Positions 6,183 to 8,587 of a stretch of DNA of 8,587 bases are shown piece after piece. The notes under the pieces are model-generated. The model searched no databases, had not been told where the DNA came from, and worked only from the letters and a program-made list of their open reading frames with translations. Each line of letters starts with the position of its first letter. Within the stretch, counting starts at the first letter, position 1. Location of the stretch: contig JAUVRV010000090.1 of NCBI GenBank assembly GCA_030597435.1, positions 1 to 8,587 on the forward strand, given 5' to 3'. Origin of the DNA: Gemmatimonadales bacterium. Its GTDB lineage: Bacteria > Gemmatimonadota > Gemmatimonadetes > Gemmatimonadales > GWC2-71-9. The translations under genes and the position numbers were made by a program.

Positions 6183-6212
6183 ACCCGGGATGTCTCAACG
6201 ACCCTCCCGGGT
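6183..6212 (+). promoter_or_regulatory. pruA: 8-bp inverted repeat / stem-loop before the pruA ribosome binding site
   Basis: ACCCGGGA at 6183-6190 and TCCCGGGT at 6205-6212 are perfect inverted copies with a 14-base loop, and each arm contains the palindrome CCCGGG. The repeat ends 2 bases before the TGAGGAG Shine-Dalgarno (6215-6221). In RNA it is a strong hairpin that could affect ribosome access; in DNA it could be a dimer operator. The sequence cannot tell these apart. Confidence 0.55.
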
Positions 6213-6214
6213 CG

Positions 6215-6221
6215 TGAGGAG
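6215..6221 (+). promoter_or_regulatory. pruA: Shine-Dalgarno of pruA
   Basis: TGAGGAG sits 9 bases before the ATG at 6231 and supports that start; the protein then begins with a typical P5C dehydrogenase N-terminus. Confidence 0.7.
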
Positions 6222-6230
6222 CACGAAGAT

Positions 6231-7859
6231 ATGAGCGGCGATATTCAAGTCCCTATTCCAGTGAATGAGCCGGTGCGCATGTACGCACCCGGCACGCCAG
6301 AGCGTACGGCTCTCAAGGCGAAGTTGAAGGAGATGGCGTCGCAGGAGATCGAAATCCCACTGCTTATCGGCGGCAAGGAAGTTCACACAGGCAAGACGGC
6401 CAAGAACGTGATGCCACACAAACACGGGCACACACTCGCTACCTGCCATTGGGCCGGTGCTGCCGAAATCGAGGCTGCGATCAAGGCCGCGAAAGAGGCA
6501 CAAAAGGAATGGTCGCTCTGGTCCTGGGAGGAACGGGCAACCGTTATGCTGAAGGCCGCCGAGCTTCTGGCGACGACGTGGCGGGACACGCTCAATGCAG
6601 CCACCATGCTGGGTCAAAGCAAGACCGCCAATCAGGCCGAGATCGACGCCGCCTGCGAGCTGATCGACTTCTACCGCTTCAACGTTCACTTCGCGGAGCG
6701 GTTGTATCAAGATCAGCCGATGTCGGCCCCGGGCATGTGGAGCAGGCTCGAGTATCGTGAACTCGAAGGCTTCGTCTATGCAATCACGCCCTTCAACTTC
6801 ACCTCGATCGCCGGGAACTTGCCGACCGCGCCCGCGCTGATGGGCAACACGGTGATCTGGAAGCCCGGAAGAACGACGATCTTCAGTGGCTACTACATCG
6901 CCAAGATGTTCGAGGCTGCCGGGATGCCACCGGGTGTCATCAACTTCGTTCCCGGTGACTCCGGCCAGATCACCGACATGGTGCTGGCGAATCCCGAGTT
7001 CGCAGGAGTGCATTTCACGGGATCAACGCCGGTGTTCCAATCGTTCTGGCGTACGATCGGCGAGAACATCCACAAGTACCGCTCCTATCCGCGCATCGTG
7101 GGTGAGACCGGCGGCAAGGACTTTATCATCGCCCATGCCAGCGCAGATGTGGACGCGCTAGTAACGGGAATCGTCCGCGGCGCCTTCGAGTACCAGGGAC
7201 AGAAGTGCAGTGCCGCCTCGAGGGTGTATATCCCCGACACGATGTGGGCGAGGATGAAGGATCGCTTGCTCTCTGAGGTCGAGTCGATTCAGATGGGCGA
7301 CGTGACCGATTTCCGCAACTTCATGGGAGCGGTCATAGACGAGAAAGCATTCAAGAAGATCACCAGCCACGTTGAGGACGCTCGCAACTCGCCCGACGCC
7401 GAAGTCCTAGTCGGTGGTGAGTCTGACGGCAGCGAGGGGTACTTCATTCGGCCGACGATACTGCAGGCAAAGCGCCCCGACTATGTGACTATGTGCGAGG
7501 AGATCTTTGGCCCGGTCTTGACCATCTACATCTACCCCGAGAACCAGTGGGCCGAGACCCTCGAGCTGGTGGACAACACGTCTCCCTACGCACTAACCGG
7601 CGCAGTATTCGCCACCGATCGGAAAGCTATTACGGAGGCACACGCCGCCCTCAGGCACGCCGCCGGTAACTTCTACGTCAACGACAAGCCAACTGGTGCA
7701 GTGGTAGGCCAACAACCGTTCGGTGGTTCTAGAGCCAGTGGCACCAACGACAAGGCTGGCTCGGGACTCAACTTGGTACGGTGGGTGTCAGCCCGCACGA
7801 TCAAGGAGTTGTTCGTGCCGCCCACGGACTACCGGCACCCGTATATGGGGGCTGAATAG
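6231..7859 (+). CDS. pruA: L-glutamate gamma-semialdehyde (1-pyrroline-5-carboxylate) dehydrogenase
   Basis: Oxidises glutamate semialdehyde (from P5C) to glutamate with NAD+, the second step of proline breakdown, in the cytoplasm. The 542-aa ALDH-fold protein is full length for the single-function (ALDH4A1-like) form and lacks the proline dehydrogenase half of PutA. Catalytic features: P187-F-N189-F (oxyanion Asn), W210-K211-P-G (NAD contact), F262-T-G-S-T-P, catalytic base E292 in V-G-E-T-G-G-K-D-F, nucleophile C326 in Q-G-Q-K-C-S-A, and E424-I-F-G-P. The substrate anchor loop N484-D-K-P-T-G-A-V-V-G-Q-Q-P-F-G-G (484-499), continuing S-R-A-S-G-T-N-D-K, is diagnostic of P5C dehydrogenase rather than other aldehyde dehydrogenases. 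No proline dehydrogenase gene is adjacent in this window. Expression may be influenced by the stem-loop just before its Shine-Dalgarno. No clear intrinsic terminator follows. Confidence 0.95.
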   Translation: MSGDIQVPIPVNEPVRMYAPGTPERTALKAKLKEMASQEIEIPLLIGGKEVHTGKTAKNVMPHKHGHTLATCHWAGAAEIEAAIKAAKEAQKEWSLWSWEERATVMLKAAELLATTWRDTLNAATMLGQSKTANQAEIDAACELIDFYRFNVHFAERLYQDQPMSAPGMWSRLEYRELEGFVYAITPFNFTSIAGNLPTAPALMGNTVIWKPGRTTIFSGYYIAKMFEAAGMPPGVINFVPGDSGQITDMVLANPEFAGVHFTGSTPVFQSFWRTIGENIHKYRSYPRIVGETGGKDFIIAHASADVDALVTGIVRGAFEYQGQKCSAASRVYIPDTMWARMKDRLLSEVESIQMGDVTDFRNFMGAVIDEKAFKKITSHVEDARNSPDAEVLVGGESDGSEGYFIRPTILQAKRPDYVTMCEEIFGPVLTIYIYPENQWAETLELVDNTSPYALTGAVFATDRKAITEAHAALRHAAGNFYVNDKPTGAVVGQQPFGGSRASGTNDKAGSGLNLVRWVSARTIKELFVPPTDYRHPYMGAE

Positions 7860-7921
7860 ACGCATGTGACCCCCACCTTCCGCCAAATGTGATCTACATA
7901 CTTGTCTAACCGCCCGTATCT

Positions 7922-7947
7922 AGGAGATTTACGTAGTTGAATCTCTT
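7922..7947 (+). promoter_or_regulatory. Stem-loop upstream of the putative lipoprotein gene
   Basis: GAGATT at 7924-7929 pairs with AATCTC at 7940-7945 across a 10-base loop; two more pairs (one G-U) extend it to 7922 and 7947. The 5' arm holds AGGAG (7922-7926), which would be the Shine-Dalgarno for the alternative TTG start at 7937, a codon lying in the loop. The structure would hide that site. Confidence 0.4.
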
Positions 7948-7963
7948 GGAGTCGGGTGGTCCT

Positions 7964-8587
7964 ATGGCAATCATGTGGAGGTCCGGAAGCTTCGTTTTAC
8001 TCGCGGGGGCGTTGGCCCTTGGTTGTGAACCCGCCTCGGTCACGGAGGCGAGGGATCAACTCGGCCGCGGTGGCGAACGCGAGGTTGAATACATCTTACC
8101 GGTCATAGCAGACACGTTCAGCGTCGAGTCGCTGCTTGACGAAGACGTCGTGGTCGTGACCGCGGATAGCCTTCTGGGAATCAAGCTGGACACCCGGTTG
8201 CTCTCATACGGGGTGGGTGTCTTTGCGCCCTTTGTGAGCTTTGGCGACTCGATTCCAATTGTGGCGCATCAGGAAGTGGTGCAAAACGCTGCACTCAACC
8301 AGCTGGACTTCGGAGATATCGAGGACGCCATGCGGCAGGTCGATATCAATGATGCCAGGCTCCATGTGAATGTGAGCAACACGGCGGATATTGCTGCGGT
8401 CCTTGTTGATTTCAATCTCGGTGTGTCAGAGCTGGACGCGAGCGGGCAGTTGCCGCAGCCACTCGTATACGAGACCGACTCACTAGGCGCGCCCATACTT
8501 GTCCCCGTCGCCGAGACCGGTCAGAACTCGCTCACTATAGCAGCCAACTCCGATACCTCGTTCACGCTCCAGGGTGGTGCCTTGGTG
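7964..8587 (+). CDS. Putative lipoprotein of unknown function (C-terminus beyond window)
   Basis: The frame is open for 208 codons from ATG 7964 to the right edge with no stop. The N-terminus looks like a lipoprotein signal: basic start (W-R), hydrophobic core F10-V-L-L-A-G-A-L-A-L, then G20-C21 as the lipidation site. The box A-L-G-C departs slightly from the usual L-A/S-G-C. The mature part is acidic, low in Lys and Cys, and alternates short hydrophobic strands, suggesting a beta-rich fold; residues about 128-205 (I-N-D-A-R-L-H-V-N-V-S-N-T then V-L-V-D-F-N-L) recall LEA14-like or fibronectin-like sandwiches, but this is only an impression. Starts are uncertain: ATG 7973 gives a more compact signal peptide, and an in-frame TTG at 7937 has a better-placed AGGAG (7922-7926). 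GGAG at 7948-7951 is 12 bases from ATG 7964, rather far. It lies about 100 bases after pruA on the same strand; a shared transcript is possible but unproven. Confidence 0.7.
   Translation, partial: MAIMWRSGSFVLLAGALALGCEPASVTEARDQLGRGGEREVEYILPVIADTFSVESLLDEDVVVVTADSLLGIKLDTRLLSYGVGVFAPFVSFGDSIPIVAHQEVVQNAALNQLDFGDIEDAMRQVDINDARLHVNVSNTADIAAVLVDFNLGVSELDASGQLPQPLVYETDSLGAPILVPVAETGQNSLTIAANSDTSFTLQGGALV

Noticed and set aside
6195..7013. 272-codon minus-strand open frame
   Set aside because: It is antisense to pruA, His/Arg-rich as expected of a shadow frame in GC-rich DNA, and matches no family.
7846..7875. Intrinsic terminator after pruA
   Set aside because: TGGGGG and CCCCCA can pair, but the loop is 18 bases, the 5' arm is inside the coding sequence and no T-run follows.
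1..8587. tRNA, rRNA, insertion sequence or CRISPR array
   Set aside because: No cloverleaf, transposase-like frame, terminal inverted repeats or regularly spaced direct repeats were seen.

Overview
The window looks like chromosome from a G+C-rich (roughly 60 % by eye) Gram-negative-type bacterium. A Gemmatimonadota-like lineage is the best guess. That guess rests mainly on the Ser/Thr kinase fused through one membrane helix to PD40/TolB-like propeller repeats, an architecture common in that phylum (and in Acidobacteriota). A probable lipoprotein at the right edge is also consistent with a two-membrane cell. This is inference; no rRNA or other marker gene is present.

Layout from left to right. 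(1) Bases 2-1960, minus strand: a receptor-type serine/threonine protein kinase whose C-terminus lies beyond the left edge. (2) Bases 1961-2158: a divergent intergenic region of GC-rich hairpins. (3) Bases 2159-4622, plus strand: a tightly overlapping cbiM-cbiQ-cbiO operon for a group I ECF transporter of cobalt or nickel, in which the CbiM protein carries a C-terminal PDGLE domain. (4) Bases 4673-5317, plus strand: an XRE-type helix-turn-helix regulator, apparently leaderless, with an AT-rich 9-bp inverted repeat around its probable -10 element. (5) Bases 5333-5995, minus strand: an unrecognised 220-aa protein built from two copies of one domain, convergent with the regulator. (6) Bases 5996-6230: a divergent intergenic region with hairpins next to both Shine-Dalgarno sequences. 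(7) Bases 6231-7859, plus strand: L-glutamate gamma-semialdehyde (P5C) dehydrogenase, the second step of proline catabolism. (8) From base 7964, plus strand: a putative lipoprotein with an atypical lipobox, cut by the right edge.

How they work together: CbiM binds the metal ion, CbiQ is the membrane coupling protein and CbiO is the ATPase; a complete transporter is encoded here with no separate cbiN. The regulator probably represses itself. The other genes have no demonstrable functional link to one another. No proline dehydrogenase, cobalamin-synthesis gene, urease or hydrogenase gene is visible to narrow the roles. The least explained items are the internally duplicated protein at 5333-5995 and the regulator beside it. 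I see no tRNA, rRNA, insertion sequence or CRISPR array, and no convincing intrinsic terminator.
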